A stretch of 64,000 bases of DNA, from positions 4,874,593 through 4,938,592 of the forward strand of contig NZ_CP007142.1 of the NCBI RefSeq assembly GCF_000940805.1. Direction: 5' to 3'. Made by a program: the position numbers and the translations under genes. Below, in pieces: positions 62,239-64,000 of this stretch; the first letter of the stretch is position 1, and every line of letters starts with the position of its first letter. This DNA comes from Gynuella sunshinyii YC6258. Lineage in GTDB: Bacteria; Pseudomonadota; Gammaproteobacteria; Pseudomonadales; Natronospirillaceae. A model generated the notes under the pieces. That model saw only the letters and a program-made list of their open reading frames with translations. It did not search any database and was not told where the DNA came from.

Positions 62239-62865
62239 TTAAGAGCCAGGGGGAATCAGATCCAACACCTCTGGCGGCAGATTACCCATTTCCACCTCCT
62301 GTTCGGTCCCTGCACTGTGAATGCGTGCATCTCCCTCAGCCACGGTCGCCTGAATACGGGGGGCCAGTTCAAATTCATAAGAATCGTGTTTCGTACAACC
62401 ACCGCGAGAGTTGACACAAATGACCGACCACCACACCTGCATACTGCCTTCCCCGCTGATACCGCTTACCAAGGCATGTGAAAATCCTGACTCGGTGGGA
62501 TACCGCTCAAACCAATCCTTAATCTGTGCGCCTTTCTCTTCCGATATTTCTAAAGTTGCTTCATAGAAAGTTTGGGTGCGATAGGAGAACCAACGAGCCC
62601 GGATAGTTTGTGGTAATGGTACATAGCCCGCACCAGCAGCCTTACCGCCAGGAAGACGTTTGGATGTATCGGATACGCCACCCGACAATGCCCCAACCGG
62701 CACCCCCCAGGTCTCGTTAAACACCAGTTTTTCCACCCAAATGGGCCAACCTTTTCCGCCATAGCCACCAGTATCAAAACTATAATTATAAGTATCATCC
62801 GCTCTACAGCCGCTGAGTATCAGCGACAGTAAGATCAACCAATATAAATTCTTAAGTATGTTCAT
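62239..62865 (-). CDS. DUF2931 lipoprotein, copy 2
   Basis: 208 residues, lipobox LSGC (C20), nearly the same as copy 1 along its length, with a longer, Cys-containing insert near residue 150 (VICVNSRGGCTKHDSYE). It ends GNLPPEVLDLIPPGS, matching copy 1. Its start context (CCAAGGAAGCTTC before ATG) is also shared with copy 1. It lies 123 bp before copy 1 and 52 bp after copy 3. Confidence 0.85.
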   Translation of the reverse strand: MNILKNLYWLILLSLILSGCRADDTYNYSFDTGGYGGKGWPIWVEKLVFNETWGVPVGALSGGVSDTSKRLPGGKAAGAGYVPLPQTIRARWFSYRTQTFYEATLEISEEKGAQIKDWFERYPTESGFSHALVSGISGEGSMQVWWSVICVNSRGGCTKHDSYEFELAPRIQATVAEGDARIHSAGTEQEVEMGNLPPEVLDLIPPGS

Positions 62866-62917
62866 GAAGCTTCCTTGGGGTTATGGGCTACCTGAATCCT
62901 GTCCTATAAAGGTTTTT

Positions 62918-63607
62918 TTACTGACTGACATGCGGTTTTGGACGAACCTGCTCAAGCAATTCTTCCGTAGTTGGCGGTGGCGTTTCTGGCGGAACAATCA
63001 AATCCAACACATCGGGCGGAATGATACCTTCACGAATGCTTTGACGGGTCGTGTTGTAATATTGATTGGGATCCCCTTCTGCTACCGTTGCTTGAATACG
63101 CGGGGCTAACTCAAAGTAATTACGCTCATACTTTGGACAACCAGCAAGAGAGTTGACACAAACTACAAGCCACCATGCTTGTATTGTCCCTTCACCACTA
63201 ATACCAGTGACCAGGGTATGCAAATATCCTTTCCTGGGGTATTGCTCAAACCACTGCTTAATATACAAGCGCTCCTCTTCGGATATCTCCAAAGTCGCTT
63301 CATAAAAGGTCTGTGTACGATAGGAGAACCAGCGGGCCCGTATAGTTTGTGGCAGAGGGACTGGTCCCATCGCGGAAGACTTCCCGCCAGGAAGACGCTC
63401 AGAAACATTTGAAATGCCGCCAGACAATCCACCAACTGGTACCCCCCAAGACTCGTTAAACACAAGCTTTTCCACCCAAATAGGCCAACCTGTACCACCA
63501 TAACCACCGGTATCAAACCCATAGTCATAGTAGCTATCATCTGCCCGGCAGGCACTAAGCAACAGTGACAATAAGATCATCCAACATATATTTTTAAGCA
63601 TGTTCAT
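62918..63607 (-). CDS. DUF2931 lipoprotein, copy 3
   Basis: 229 residues, lipobox LSAC (C20). The core is the same as the other copies (GWPIWVEKLVFNESWGVP; RARWFSYRTQTFYEATLEIS), but the C-terminus is longer and different (DPNQYYNTTRQSIREGIIPP, PPPTTEELLEQVRPKPHVS). It is the most divergent member and the closest to the cut upstream gene, whose end it overlaps by 14 bp. The start follows CCAAGGAAACACC. Confidence 0.85.
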   Translation of the reverse strand: MNMLKNICWMILLSLLLSACRADDSYYDYGFDTGGYGGTGWPIWVEKLVFNESWGVPVGGLSGGISNVSERLPGGKSSAMGPVPLPQTIRARWFSYRTQTFYEATLEISEEERLYIKQWFEQYPRKGYLHTLVTGISGEGTIQAWWLVVCVNSLAGCPKYERNYFELAPRIQATVAEGDPNQYYNTTRQSIREGIIPPDVLDLIVPPETPPPTTEELLEQVRPKPHVSQ

Positions 63608-64000
63608 GGTGTTTCCTTGGTGTTATGGCCAGCCTGGGACGATTGGGGAAAACCTCCCGGCTTTTAAACAGAATACCCGGTGTATTGACAATACTGAGGC
63701 CACGCTCAGAAGTATGAATATAATCTTCGAGATAGATTTTGGCGTTATCGAGTTCCGCGCCATTGTTTCGCCAGTTTTGATAACACCAAGCCAAGTCTTC
63801 GGGGATATTATATGCTGCGTTATGGGGATCGATATTCCAAAGAGGTAAGCCGGCCACTTTGGCCATGTCGTACATCTGTCGCAATGGGTAGATAGATAGC
63901 TCCTTACGGATCGGAATCAGCTCATATACCTGAGTCCCCTGCATCATTATGGTATGGCCTCGTCGTTCAATATCCCGCTGTAACTGCCGCACTCGGAATT
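63594..64000 (-). CDS. Gene of unknown function, cut by the window edge
   Basis: The frame is open to the window edge, so the N-terminus is missing; a GTG at 63992 could be a start, but nothing requires it. The visible 135 residues are soluble, with VYELIPIRKELSIYPLRQMYDMAK, GLPLWNIDPHNAAYNIPEDLAWCYQNW in parts, and a C-terminal RLAITPRKHHEHA. Its end overlaps the DUF2931 copy 3 start by 14 bp, so they are translationally coupled. I do not recognise the family. An effector-type gene followed by immunity-like lipoproteins is one possibility; there is no direct evidence. Confidence 0.55.
   Translation of the reverse strand, partial: FRVRQLQRDIERRGHTIMMQGTQVYELIPIRKELSIYPLRQMYDMAKVAGLPLWNIDPHNAAYNIPEDLAWCYQNWRNNGAELDNAKIYLEDYIHTSERGLSIVNTPGILFKSREVFPNRPRLAITPRKHHEHA

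Overview
The window looks like a chromosomal segment of a free-living, probably marine or soil, gammaproteobacterium. Several proteins track gammaproteobacterial families closely: MetR, RsmC, FolX, CnoX, the class I fumarase and SbcB. The codon-rich AT/GC-balanced sequence, secreted polysaccharide-active enzymes and many lipoproteins would suit an Oceanospirillales-like genus, but that genus-level guess is inference only. About 45 genes are supported, plus one tRNA and one candidate small RNA.

Region by region. (a) 1-8.0 kb: a rhizobial-type L-rhamnose locus, with rhaR-rhaS-rhaT-rhaP leftward and rhaD-rhaI rightward. The divergent region has a strong promoter flanked by a perfect inverted repeat. 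It is followed by a secreted BNR-propeller protein that may release rhamnose-containing sugars. (b) 10.1-12.2 kb: a bufferin operon (bufA-bufB-bufC) behind an ECF-sigma-like promoter; its end overlaps a convergent chemoreceptor gene. (c) 13.9-17.6 kb: a stand-alone AAA ATPase, then a tightly overlapped DNA-alkylation repair operon of an Ada lacking its AraC domain, a 2OG-Fe(II) oxygenase and AlkA. (d) 17.9-23.8 kb: accessory DNA with a GLUG-repeat protein, an acetyltransferase, a small P-loop kinase, a LysE exporter, an SDR, decayed coding fragments and an IS5-family relic. (e) 23.9-30.9 kb: a complete type I Wadjet (jetABCD) anti-plasmid system. (f) 31-34.7 kb: a hydroxyacid reductase, GST, rhodanese, Bcp peroxiredoxin and folE-folX. 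(g) 35-41 kb: a 1080-aa surface lipoprotein behind a CRP-like site, a GNAT N-acyltransferase and two small envelope proteins. (h) 41-55.5 kb: a candidate sRNA, then core genes rsmC, metR, cnoX, an M16 protease, a degenerate histidine-kinase-like protein, class I fumarase, an enoyl-CoA hydratase, sbcB and a DUF349 protein. (i) 55.6-56.1 kb: initiator tRNA-Met followed by a tandem array of decayed copies of its 3' part and terminator. (j) 56.1-64 kb: AT-rich accessory DNA with a GH128-type glucanase lipoprotein, a discoidin-fused di-heme oxidoreductase, and three tandem DUF2931 lipoproteins downstream of a gene cut by the window edge.

Functional links. Rhamnose uptake, isomerisation and cleavage are encoded together; the kinase and mutarotase expected in this pathway are not in the window and probably lie past the left edge. 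The alkylation operon combines direct reversal, presumed oxidative repair and base excision. The strongest candidates for something undescribed are the tRNA-fMet-derived repeat array, the DUF2931 gene family that carries the tail of the upstream gene in each copy, the three-hairpin RNA before rsmC, and the Ada/2OG-oxygenase/AlkA operon.
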